48,969 bases of DNA, taken from contig PNNH01000077.1 in NCBI GenBank assembly GCA_013824165.1, forward strand, positions 1-48,969, given 5' to 3'. Shown piece after piece: positions 35,101-43,380 of this stretch. The stretch comes from Methylibium sp. (GTDB lineage: Bacteria; Pseudomonadota; Gammaproteobacteria; Burkholderiales; Burkholderiaceae_C). Numbering within the stretch: the stretch's first letter is position 1; the number at the start of each line of letters is the position of its first letter. The position numbers were made by a program, and so were the translations under genes. The notes under the pieces were generated by a model, which was not told where the DNA came from, ran no database searches, and saw only the letters and a program-made list of their open reading frames with translations.

Positions 35101-35375
35101 CGGCGTCTTCAGTGTTTTCTCGAGAGAGTTCCTTCGAAGCGGCCTGGCGAGTAGACAGGCTGACGCAGACCGGACTCGTGAACTTGCATGCTGAATCGCT
35201 GGAACCTCGGCGTCACTGAAGGGGGCCACGCCCTGATAGTGATGCTGAAATCGGGCAGTTTTTCAGCGCCGACTGAGCCGTGGACAGAGTCAATACTGAA
35301 TGCGTGGCGGCGAGCCGTGATGGATGGCCTGCCACCAGATTCGAAAGCGCTCTGCGCCCAATCATTCGGTGTCTC
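35101..35375. other. Candidate origin of transfer (oriT)
   Basis: Non-coding region just upstream of the relaxosome genes. It has CTTCAGTG (35107-35114) mirrored by CACTGAAG (35214-35221), each preceded by or overlapping a CGGCGTC direct repeat (35101-35107, 35208-35214), and the hairpin GCTGAAA/TTTCAGC (35244-35250/35261-35267). Location and repeats fit an oriT, but I found no recognisable nic consensus. Confidence 0.4.
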
Positions 35376-35990
35376 ATGAATGCCAAGTCTCACGACTTCG
35401 TGTGTGTCGATATGCGCAGCTTGAAGGCCGCGCTGGTGGCCCGCTCTCAAGCGCAGCAGGTGAGCGTCTCGATGCTTGTTCGCGGCGCAGTGGCGCGCCA
35501 CCTGGAGTTGACCGAGGCGGCTCATTCGACTCCCGCCGACGCGACCGAAGCAGGCAAGTCGACGCCAAGCCGCGTTGCGCTGAGGATCTTCATGATGCCC
35601 GCGGACGCGAAGCTTCTTGCGGCTCGCGCGCAGGAGGCGGGGCTGTCCCGGGGGAACTACCTGGCAGGGCTTGTTGCCGACGTGCCGGTGCTGTCCAGTG
35701 GCAGCCGCCGCAAAGACCATATCAGTGCCTTGATCACATCCAGCGCTGAGCTCTCGACCCTCAGTCGCAACATCTATCGGTTGACCGCACTGCTGCGTCA
35801 GGCTGATGCCGAGGGCGCCAAGCATTACCGCGGCATGCTGGACTCGCTAGCCGGTGGGGTCCACAGCCACCTTGAACTGGCTGCGCGCGCGCTGGCCGAC
35901 TTACAGCCGCGAAAGAGCTGCAGCAAGACCTCAGCCCGCACGCCTCGGCGAAACCCAGGAGTTGGCCGTGCCCCAAGCGCCAAACGTTGA
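35376..35990 (+). CDS. MobC-like relaxosome accessory protein
   Basis: 204 aa from the ATG at 35376; the frame is open to 35280. An N-terminal segment (VDMRSLKAALVARSQAQQVS) looks like a ribbon-helix-helix. Later parts (ELSTLSRNIYRLTALLRQA and the following helices) resemble MobC-type proteins that bind oriT and help the relaxase open DNA. Its end overlaps the relaxase start by 23 bp. Confidence 0.72.
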   Translation: MNAKSHDFVCVDMRSLKAALVARSQAQQVSVSMLVRGAVARHLELTEAAHSTPADATEAGKSTPSRVALRIFMMPADAKLLAARAQEAGLSRGNYLAGLVADVPVLSSGSRRKDHISALITSSAELSTLSRNIYRLTALLRQADAEGAKHYRGMLDSLAGGVHSHLELAARALADLQPRKSCSKTSARTPRRNPGVGRAPSAKR

Positions 35991-36942
35991 CGGAGTTCTG
36001 ATCACTTGGGGCGACCGGCTCTTCTACCCTGGCAACCGCATCGTCAAGGCGAAGCCGCAGCCCCAGCTAGGCGGAGGATCTCCGCAATTGCACGCTGCCG
36101 CTATCCGCCAACGTATTGAGGCCACCGTGGTGCGTCGTGCTCCCCAGGTCATGGTCAAAGTGAACGGTGGCGGGCGCGGCATGGCAGCGATCACCGCCTA
36201 CTTCCGCTACATCAGCAAGAGCGGCCGGCTGGTGATCGAAGATCAAAGGGGGGAGTCGATGCGGGGCAAGGACAGCCTGCGCGACCTCGCTGAGGAATGG
36301 CGCTTGGGCGGAACGCTGATTCCCGACGAGGCTGCGCCGACCCATCGGCGCGAGGCATTCAATCTGACACTGTCAATGCCGCGCGGGACCGCCCCTCAGA
36401 GCGTGCTGCAGGCGGCTCGGGAGTTTGCGCAGGCTGAACTGCACGAGCACAAGTATGTGATGGTGCTGCACGACCATCAGGCCCACCCCCATGTGCATCT
36501 GAGTGTTCGTGCCGAATCCACAGTCGGCAGGCGTCTTAGCCCGCGCATGGCGGATCTGTATCGATGGCGGGACACTTTCGCCGCGAAACTGCGAGGCCTC
36601 GGCATTGAAGCCGAGGCTTCGCGCCAAGCCACACGCGGCTGCAGCCAGAACTATGAGCCCTTGTGGCGCCGGAAGGCGCGTAAAGACGGCCTGTTGCGCG
36701 ACACTCGCCCAACCTTCAAGACCGGGGCGTCGGCTGTCGCGACGAGGGCAGACGCGGCTGAAGCCTGGAGCCGTCTGAGTCGCGGACTGGCAATGTCCAG
36801 TGATCCAGCCGATCAGGACTTGGCGCGATCGATCAACCAGTTCGTCAGGGAGATGCAGGCAGATCTGCGGGTCAAAGCTCGGGCAGTTGCACCGCAAGCT
36901 GTGCAGCGAGTGGGGCCGGCCGACCTTGAACGCGGCCGGTGA
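35968..36942 (+). CDS. Conjugative relaxase (VirD2/MobA type)
   Basis: 324 aa from a GTG at 35968 preceded by CAGGAG. The relaxase metal-binding motif is clear: H168-D169-H170 followed by HPHVH (H173, H175, H177). The tyrosine candidates lie in the segment AITAYFRYISKSG (Tyr78, Tyr81). It would nick oriT and pilot the strand to the VirD4 coupling protein. It is short: there is no long C-terminal helicase, primase or LPD7 extension, while an LPD7 protein is encoded separately at 38428-39561. Confidence 0.85.
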   Translation: MPQAPNVDGVLITWGDRLFYPGNRIVKAKPQPQLGGGSPQLHAAAIRQRIEATVVRRAPQVMVKVNGGGRGMAAITAYFRYISKSGRLVIEDQRGESMRGKDSLRDLAEEWRLGGTLIPDEAAPTHRREAFNLTLSMPRGTAPQSVLQAAREFAQAELHEHKYVMVLHDHQAHPHVHLSVRAESTVGRRLSPRMADLYRWRDTFAAKLRGLGIEAEASRQATRGCSQNYEPLWRRKARKDGLLRDTRPTFKTGASAVATRADAAEAWSRLSRGLAMSSDPADQDLARSINQFVREMQADLRVKARAVAPQAVQRVGPADLERGR

Positions 36943-36971
36943 TGGGCCAGTGCTTCTGGCCAGGGTTTGGG

Positions 36972-36989
36972 CCTGATTGATTAATCAGG
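36972..36989. terminator. Inverted repeat between convergent relaxase and transfer operon
   Basis: CCTGATT-GATT-AATCAGG is a perfect 7-bp stem with a 4-nt loop, 30 bp after the relaxase stop and about 160 bp beyond the end of the leftward operon. It lacks a U-tract, so a terminator role is likely from position only. Confidence 0.45.
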
Positions 36990-37152
36990 GATCGAAACAC
37001 TTGGGCGTCTGCGATGACAACTGTTCGCAAGAGCTTCGCGTCGAAGCCTTCACAAAAGGTGCAGCTGTCTGGGCGTGCAGCAAGCCTTGTGCCCCAGGCA
37101 GCCCGGGCACTGAGCCGCCCTGGCATTCGTAAGCAAGCGGTTTTCAAGGGAT

Positions 37153-38418
37153 TCACCCACTCTGCCGTTCAGGGCGGACCTCCGGCGGAGTGTCTTGTCG
37201 CTGGAAGCACTTCCTTGGCAGTTCCGGTACCGCAGCCTCCATGGCGACTCGCCAAACCCAGTCCGCTTCGGTGATGGATGAGGCGCATCCCATCGGGGAC
37301 TCTATGGCCATGAGCAGCGGGACGGCCGACACATCTGTCAGCGTGGCGAAGGCGATTTGCGCTTTCGCGGGAAGGTTGTAGCGCAGGGCCTTCACGAAGC
37401 TGCGGCGCTCTGCGACGAGTGTCATGACGAGCTGCTGCTCGTAGCCGTCCTGCACTGGAATCCACTCGGCAGTCACCGTCATCAGCGATAGTGCCTCGAT
37501 GTCCGGCGTTCCCGCCGGACTGACATGGAAGGTTGCGATCATCACCAGATGCAGCGCGTCCGACGCGGCCCAGAGCTTGAGTTCGTTTTCGAACCTGCGC
37601 ACGAGGCGACGGTACATTGCCTCGTCGAGTGCAAGGGTCTGGTCCGGCATGTGCTTGATGACGGCCTTGTAGCCGTAACGGGCGGGCACGATCTCCTTCA
37701 GTTCGGCGATCAGCAGCATCAAAGGCTTCGACTGCCCCGGCAATGCCATTGCATTGGCCCACTGAGACTGCCGCCTTGTGTTGAGGGCATCCCGCTGATC
37801 TACTGAAAACGGCTCGGGGACGTAGAGTCGTGATTGGAGCGCGTGAGGGCCGACCATCTTGTGTTCGGCCGCCTGGAGCAGATGCCTGCGAACCACTGCC
37901 CACGACCGCTTGCCCGCGAAACTCGGATGCCATCGTGTCAGGTCCGCCTGTTCCCACAGATAGTGCAGAAGGCCGCGCAAGGTGAGCCTTGCGCCTTCGC
38001 TGCTGACACTGTCGCTGGTGGCGCTGTTCTGTGACGCGTGCGCCAGACCTGTCAGCTTGTTCAGCGAGAAGTCCAGCTTCAGTCGAACCTCGCCCGTCGC
38101 TGGGTCTTCGTTGATCGCGCGACCCAGCAACTGCCCGAGTCCAGAGTACTCGGCCGGCGGCTCGTAGGACGGGCAGTGCGGCGCGTGATGGCTGCCAGTG
38201 TCGGGCAGACGCTTGACGATGTAGCTGGCACTCAGTCCGACCCGGCGCGCGACATACATTTCAACGCCGTCAGGCTGGCACAGGCAGCGCGGGCGCTGGC
38301 GCGCGACGTGGGCGTGAGCGAGAGCCTCGGCAAAGCCAGGGGATCCGCTCTCGAATCGTCGTCCTGCGATTTCGTAGAGCGCAGCGTCTGCCTTGCTGTC
38401 ATGTGGCGATGCGTTCAC
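37153..38418 (-). CDS. DUF1173 family protein
   Basis: 421 aa. The family signature is present near the N-terminus: CLCQPDGVEMYVARR, IVKRLPDTGSHHAPHC and YEPPAEYSGLG, with conserved Cys and His suggesting metal binding. DUF1173 proteins are mostly known from conjugative plasmids and integrative elements; their role is unknown. It is the last gene of the transfer operon, 9 bp after the LPD7 gene. Confidence 0.8.
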   Translation of the reverse strand: MNASPHDSKADAALYEIAGRRFESGSPGFAEALAHAHVARQRPRCLCQPDGVEMYVARRVGLSASYIVKRLPDTGSHHAPHCPSYEPPAEYSGLGQLLGRAINEDPATGEVRLKLDFSLNKLTGLAHASQNSATSDSVSSEGARLTLRGLLHYLWEQADLTRWHPSFAGKRSWAVVRRHLLQAAEHKMVGPHALQSRLYVPEPFSVDQRDALNTRRQSQWANAMALPGQSKPLMLLIAELKEIVPARYGYKAVIKHMPDQTLALDEAMYRRLVRRFENELKLWAASDALHLVMIATFHVSPAGTPDIEALSLMTVTAEWIPVQDGYEQQLVMTLVAERRSFVKALRYNLPAKAQIAFATLTDVSAVPLLMAIESPMGCASSITEADWVWRVAMEAAVPELPRKCFQRQDTPPEVRPERQSG

Positions 38419-38427
38419 AGGCTGGCT

Positions 38428-39561
38428 TCATCGTGTCGGTGAGGGCTTTGCTCGCTCCCATGAGCGCTGCATCTGGAGCGGCTGCAAGGGGACAGGCCTT
38501 GGAGCTGGCGCTGCCTTGTCGTAGAGCTTGATCTTTGTCGCCTGGCCATTGCGAAGTCGCTGAGACAGCTTCTCGGCCGCTACAGCCATCACGGCGATGC
38601 GCTGCTGCTCAGGCACCTGCTTGTCGACCAGCACTGCCTCGATGGCAGCCAGTACCGCCTTGCGGCCACCACCGCCGCGTGTAAACGTCTTCTCGGATGG
38701 CGCCGTGCTCGTGTTGGAGCTGGCGGCGCCCGGTCTCGGCTCATTGCGGTTGACCAGGTTCGCCTCCCGGTCTCGCTTGAGCAGCTCCAGATCGCCGGGG
38801 TTTGGTTCGTAGCCAAGGGTCTTGTGGCCGCGGAGCGAGGCTTCGAGCCACACCAGGCGTTTGAAGTCCGCATGACCCGAAACGCGCAGTGTTGTCCAGT
38901 TGCGCGCCTCGGCCACATCGATCATGGAGCGCGCGACCGAGGAGCTGTTGGTGTCGGTCGCCAGACGGAAGGTCGATTCTGTGAATGCCACCCGCGAACT
39001 GTCGCCACGCAAGCGGTATTCGGTCTGACCGGTGCTCATCGCACCACCGACGCGCAGTGGCATACGGATGATGAGATAGCGATCCTTCAGCCCGGATTCG
39101 ATTGTGGCTACACGCGCGTTGCGCGCTTGCCTGCCATCGAAAGGGCTGTCCTCTCGCTGCGTCTGCAGGCGGCCTGCAGTGGCGCCTTCTGTCGGTCTCG
39201 CTGCGACGACCTCGGGGGTGTCGCTGCGCGCTGTCTTTGCTTCCAGCTGCCGCTCGGACGCCGCTGGCAACTGCGCGCCGCGCTGCCACTCGCCGGCTGT
39301 TTTCAGGATCGATGAGTGCTTGCCACCCTCGGCCGCAGCAAAGGCGCGGTTGCTGCCAATCCGCTTCGTTTTGGCGATGCTTTCTGGGAGGCTATCGGCG
39401 CGGTCGGTCGCTTCGGGGTGGGGGCCGTGCAAGCCGTCGCGCTCGCCGGATTTCTCTGCCGTCCCGAGCCGCTGTGCGCCGACCGTGGCCCGCTTGACGG
39501 GTTCTACGGCATCGCCCTCAGGGGAGGCTGGTTGGCGACTGGGGGTGCGGGCTTCATCCAT
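38428..39561 (-). CDS. LPD7-domain protein
   Basis: 377 aa. The N-terminal 150 residues are charged and probably disordered. The middle carries the LPD7 pattern seen in large mobile-element proteins: RVAFTESTFRLATDT, VARSMIDVAEARNWTTLRVSG, VWLEASLRGHKTLGYEP. LPD7 is normally fused to relaxases or TraI-like proteins. Here it is a stand-alone gene 30 bp after the OmpA-like lipoprotein. Its role in DNA processing is inferred. Confidence 0.75.
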   Translation of the reverse strand: MDEARTPSRQPASPEGDAVEPVKRATVGAQRLGTAEKSGERDGLHGPHPEATDRADSLPESIAKTKRIGSNRAFAAAEGGKHSSILKTAGEWQRGAQLPAASERQLEAKTARSDTPEVVAARPTEGATAGRLQTQREDSPFDGRQARNARVATIESGLKDRYLIIRMPLRVGGAMSTGQTEYRLRGDSSRVAFTESTFRLATDTNSSSVARSMIDVAEARNWTTLRVSGHADFKRLVWLEASLRGHKTLGYEPNPGDLELLKRDREANLVNRNEPRPGAASSNTSTAPSEKTFTRGGGGRKAVLAAIEAVLVDKQVPEQQRIAVMAVAAEKLSQRLRNGQATKIKLYDKAAPAPRPVPLQPLQMQRSWERAKPSPTR

Positions 39562-39591
39562 GGCGACCTCGCTGACTTCAAAGGGAGCGGA

Positions 39592-40245
39592 TCAGGGCTG
39601 GGTTGGGGTGGCAACATTTGCGGCGACAGGCAGCTGGCGATACAGCTCTATCTCCACGCGCCGGTTCGATCGTCGACCTGAGGGGCTGTCGTTGTCTGCC
39701 GCGTGGTCGCCGATCGGCTGATAGGTGGTCCGGATGCGGGCCGGGTCGACGCCAGCGGCGACAAGGTAGTCGCGCACCGCAGTGGCGCGTTCGCTCGCCA
39801 GACGACTTTCGGAACGGGCGTTGCTGGCGCCGTCAGTGCGGCCTCGTAGCAGCACCAAAGGCGCGTTCTTGGCTTCGTTGACCAAGGCAGCAGACAAGTC
39901 GGGCGGTATGGAGACGCGAGCGCTGCCGAAATCGAAGTTCACCGTGAAAACGCTGTTGGCCAGGGGCGGCTGCGCAGGGCGCGGCTGCGTCGCGACCAAC
40001 ACCTGATGGAGGGCCGCCGTTCGGGCGAGTGCGGCAGCTGCTGACTGTGCCGATCGCTGAGCCTCTGCGGACCGCAGACGACTGTTGTGCAGGTCGTGCT
40101 TGCAGACCTGCAGCTCGACGAACGGCTGGGAGTTGACCGGTCGCCTATGCGCTTCGTCCACGGTCGGCGGCTGTGGGGGCGAGCTGCAGGAGGCCAGCAT
40201 AAGCCAGGCGAGCAAGCAGGTTGCGGGTATGAGAAGGTTCTGCAT
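39592..40245 (-). CDS. OmpA-family lipoprotein in the transfer operon
   Basis: 217 aa from the ATG at 40243-40245. A lipobox LASC places the lipidated Cys at residue 20. The C-terminal OmpA/MotB-like peptidoglycan-binding domain is clear (VLLRGRTDGASNARSESRLASERA, then RRVEIELYRQ). It may anchor the secretion channel in the outer membrane or wall, replacing the small lipoprotein VirB7, which I do not see (inference). It starts 16 bp after virD4. Confidence 0.82.
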   Translation of the reverse strand: MQNLLIPATCLLAWLMLASCSSPPQPPTVDEAHRRPVNSQPFVELQVCKHDLHNSRLRSAEAQRSAQSAAAALARTAALHQVLVATQPRPAQPPLANSVFTVNFDFGSARVSIPPDLSAALVNEAKNAPLVLLRGRTDGASNARSESRLASERATAVRDYLVAAGVDPARIRTTYQPIGDHAADNDSPSGRRSNRRVEIELYRQLPVAANVATPTQP

Positions 40246-40261
40246 CACTCGGCTCCAGAAT

Positions 40262-42274
40262 CTAGACCTTGGTGACGGGCTGGGCGGCAACAGCCTCAGG
40301 GATCAGGACACTCGCGTCGTCGGTGGCGTCCTCGATGGCCCCGCCCGGGCTGGCATCGGCGGTGCTCGTGACGAAGAACTGCACGACCGCCTCGGCGACT
40401 TCCTCTGTGCTCTTGTCGATCAGTCCGGGCAGTTGGTTCGTGTCATGAGCCAGCTGCTGGACTTCCAAGGTCTCACCTGGCGCCAGGTCGTCGGCTGCAT
40501 AGCGCCAGCGCTGCTGACTCCGGGCCAGATGCAAGTCCATGTCCATGCAAGGCACAGCAGGTGGGGGGAGCAGGCGTGAGATGAAGGCTTTGTCGCGGTA
40601 GTAGCAGAGCTTCTCTGCAAGGATGGGCTTGCAGTTTTCAAGGATGACGACCAGGCGCTCGCGGCCCAGCTCCTTGAACTCCTGCGGCAGCAGCAGGGCC
40701 CGTCGCTGCTCGCTCTCGTTGCGACTCGTGCTGCTGTTGTGCCCCTGGCCGTTGAAGGACTGAGTGCGGCCGCGGGAGGTGGCGCGTTCGGTGAAGTGGC
40801 CGAGCATGGCGCTGTATTCATCGGCATCGCGTTGCTCGCGGGGCGCGAAAAGGATTTGCAGGCCATGGTTGGTCGCGAATGTCCGGGCCTCCCTGTCGCC
40901 ATAGACGGCATCGAGCTGGGACATGGCCTGCACGACGGTCAAGAGGCGCAGGTTGTAGCCAGCGAGGAAGGCGGCAGCAGTTGAGATGACATCCACCCGG
41001 CCCATCGCCGTGAACTCGTCATTGACCAGCAGGCACTGCAGGCGCAGCGTCGGATCCTGTTCGGGCAGGTGCTGGGTGTTGAGGCTGATCAGTTGGGAGA
41101 AGAAGAGGTTCAGCAGCGGCCGCGCATGTGCCAGGCGGCTGGCAGGGATACGCACGTAGACCGACATCCGACGCCTGCGCACATCCTCCAGGCGGAAATC
41201 GTCAGCACTGGTGGCCGCATCGACCACCGCATCCGCAAAGATCGTCAGCGGTGCATTGAATGTGGCCACCACGCTGGACATGGTGTTCTCGGAGTTGCAC
41301 AGCAGTCGCTGCAGCGCGTCGACACACTCGTCCGAGAACGGATCGGCTGTCTCGCGCCGCTGTGCGATCAGCTCGTTCAGGTGTTCCTTGAGTGGCCGCC
41401 CCTTGCCGGAGGATTGCCGGAGCATCTCGCCGACGGTGCGCGGCAGCTTGGGCGACTCCAAGAGCAGCAAGCCCAGACCCAGGAACAGGTTGCGTGCCTG
41501 GTCGTTGAAGAAGGCTTCCGACGAGCTGCCGCTGCCGTCGTTTGGGAAGAACACCTGACCGAGGGTCAACAGATCGCCGACCCGGTGAAGCGGGCTGAAC
41601 CGAACGGCACTCAGCGGGTTCCAGCGATGGCTGCGCGCGTTTTCGTCAAAGGGCGAGAAGGCGTAGACCGCCTGGCCCTGGGCGGCGCGGTAGCCGGCCG
41701 TGATGGCATGGTTTTCTCCCTTGATGTCGAGCACCACGACGGAGTCAGGCCAGTTCAGAAGGTTCGGTATGACCACACCCACGCCCTTGCCGCTTCGGGT
41801 GGGTGCTGACAGCATCACCGAGAGCTGGCCAGGCAGCGACAGGAACTGGCCACGGTACTGGCCAATCAGGATTCCTGGAGTTCCCGTTCGGCATCCCTTG
41901 CTCGCGATGAGCCCTGCACGGCGCACCTCGGCCGAATTGGCGAAGCGGGCATCGCCGTGCAGCGCTCGGCGAGGTCGAGCCGCGGCGACCAGAGCCGCAG
42001 GCAGCAGCGCCAGCACGCCAAAGCCTGACACGCCGATGGCGATTAGAAGCTTCTTGCGAAGCTGCACGTCGTCAGCGTACAGCTGCCAGTAGCGGACGAT
42101 GCTCCCGAACCGCGACTGACTCGGATTGGCCTTGTTCAGCACGAGGAACAGCACACCTGCCAGGTAAATGGCAGCGCATGCGAGTGCGATGCACGCGGCC
42201 ACCCCGAAGGCGCAGGCCGCAGCCTTGCGCCTTGTTGGCCATGCAGAGAAGGGCAGAGCGGGGATGCGGCTCAT
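40262..42274 (-). CDS. virD4: Type IV secretion coupling protein VirD4/TraG
   Basis: 670 aa. Two N-terminal membrane segments (about 20-47 and 74-99) are followed by an ATPase with Walker A APTRSGKGV at 157-165 and Walker B VVVLDIKGE. A strong AGGAGG precedes the ATG at 42274, and the start overlaps virB11 by ATGA. It brings the relaxase-DNA complex to the channel. Confidence 0.95.
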   Translation of the reverse strand: MSRIPALPFSAWPTRRKAAACAFGVAACIALACAAIYLAGVLFLVLNKANPSQSRFGSIVRYWQLYADDVQLRKKLLIAIGVSGFGVLALLPAALVAAARPRRALHGDARFANSAEVRRAGLIASKGCRTGTPGILIGQYRGQFLSLPGQLSVMLSAPTRSGKGVGVVIPNLLNWPDSVVVLDIKGENHAITAGYRAAQGQAVYAFSPFDENARSHRWNPLSAVRFSPLHRVGDLLTLGQVFFPNDGSGSSSEAFFNDQARNLFLGLGLLLLESPKLPRTVGEMLRQSSGKGRPLKEHLNELIAQRRETADPFSDECVDALQRLLCNSENTMSSVVATFNAPLTIFADAVVDAATSADDFRLEDVRRRRMSVYVRIPASRLAHARPLLNLFFSQLISLNTQHLPEQDPTLRLQCLLVNDEFTAMGRVDVISTAAAFLAGYNLRLLTVVQAMSQLDAVYGDREARTFATNHGLQILFAPREQRDADEYSAMLGHFTERATSRGRTQSFNGQGHNSSTSRNESEQRRALLLPQEFKELGRERLVVILENCKPILAEKLCYYRDKAFISRLLPPPAVPCMDMDLHLARSQQRWRYAADDLAPGETLEVQQLAHDTNQLPGLIDKSTEEVAEAVVQFFVTSTADASPGGAIEDATDDASVLIPEAVAAQPVTKV

Positions 42275-43380
42275 GCGGTGGCCTCCTGAGTGGCTGGCGG
42301 TGCGCATCGCTGCGTTCTGGGTTCGTACAGGATCTCGGAGACGAAGCGTCCGCGCTCGTCTCGGTCGAACTGCACGATGACGTCGATGACAACTTTCAGA
42401 AGCCCCTTGATTTCATTCATGAGCAGGCCGCTACCAGCTCCGCTTTCGCGAATCATCAGGGCCATCTGCTCGATGGCCAAAGCGCAGCTGCCGGCATGCA
42501 CGCTGGTGATGCTGCCTGGGTGGCCCGAGGCCGCCAGGCGCACGAAGTGAAAGCATTCATCACCGCGCACCTCTGCCAGGAAGATGCGGTCTGGCCGCAT
42601 CCGCAAGCAGGCTTCGAGCAGCGACTTGGCCGTGACCTGCGCCGTGCCTTGGCCGTCCTTGCTGTAGAACAGGTGGACGACGTTGGGGTGCTGGGGCAGC
42701 GTGAGCTCGGCCGTGTCCTCGATGGTGATCAGCCGTTCATGCTGAGGCACCTCTTCGACCAGTCCCTTCATGAATGTGGTCTTGCCCGAGCCGGTCTTGC
42801 CGCTGACGACGATGGTCTGGTGCTTGCGCACGGCCAGGCGCAGAAAGTCGGCGCAGCGGCCAGCCTCTTTGAGCGCAATGAGCTCCTGCTCGACGGGCAG
42901 CAGTTCGCCGGATGCAGCACGCTCGACGCTGGCGGCGCGATCGAACATTCCCTCGCGCTCGAAGTCATCGAGTCGCTTGATGAATTGCGAGGGCTTGCGC
43001 AACGTGATCGAGACCGTGCCACGCTGGACGGCTGGCGGGATCACGAACTGGATGCGTTCTCCGCTGGGCAGCGTGGCTGACAGCAGGGGCCGCTCCTGAT
43101 TGATCTGCTGATCGCAGAAGGTCGCAACAGCGGTCGCCAGAGACAGACAGCGCTCTTGCGTCAGCTCGGGCGAAGGCACGATCTGCCAGCCGAGGGCAGT
43201 CTCGACGAGCAGCTCTGCAGGGCGATTGACGCAGACTTCCAACACTCCAACAGCGTCGAGTTGGTCGCGCAAGGGTCGCAGGAACTCGACCACCGAAGTG
43301 GCATCGCCTTGCCAGCTCGCACCAGCCTTGCTGAACAGGTCCAGCTGCGCTTCAGCGCTCTTTGTGACGCCTCTGGTCAT
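42271..43380 (-). CDS. virB11: Type IV secretion ATPase VirB11
   Basis: 369 aa. Walker A GKTGSGKTT at 194-202, an Asp box (ITIEDTAEL), Walker B region (LRMRPDRIFLAEVRGDE) and His box (SGHPGSITSVHAGS) are all present. It forms the hexameric ring at the channel base that powers pilus assembly and substrate transfer. It overlaps virB10 and virD4 by four bases each. Confidence 0.95.
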   Translation of the reverse strand: MTRGVTKSAEAQLDLFSKAGASWQGDATSVVEFLRPLRDQLDAVGVLEVCVNRPAELLVETALGWQIVPSPELTQERCLSLATAVATFCDQQINQERPLLSATLPSGERIQFVIPPAVQRGTVSITLRKPSQFIKRLDDFEREGMFDRAASVERAASGELLPVEQELIALKEAGRCADFLRLAVRKHQTIVVSGKTGSGKTTFMKGLVEEVPQHERLITIEDTAELTLPQHPNVVHLFYSKDGQGTAQVTAKSLLEACLRMRPDRIFLAEVRGDECFHFVRLAASGHPGSITSVHAGSCALAIEQMALMIRESGAGSGLLMNEIKGLLKVVIDVIVQFDRDERGRFVSEILYEPRTQRCAPPATQEATA

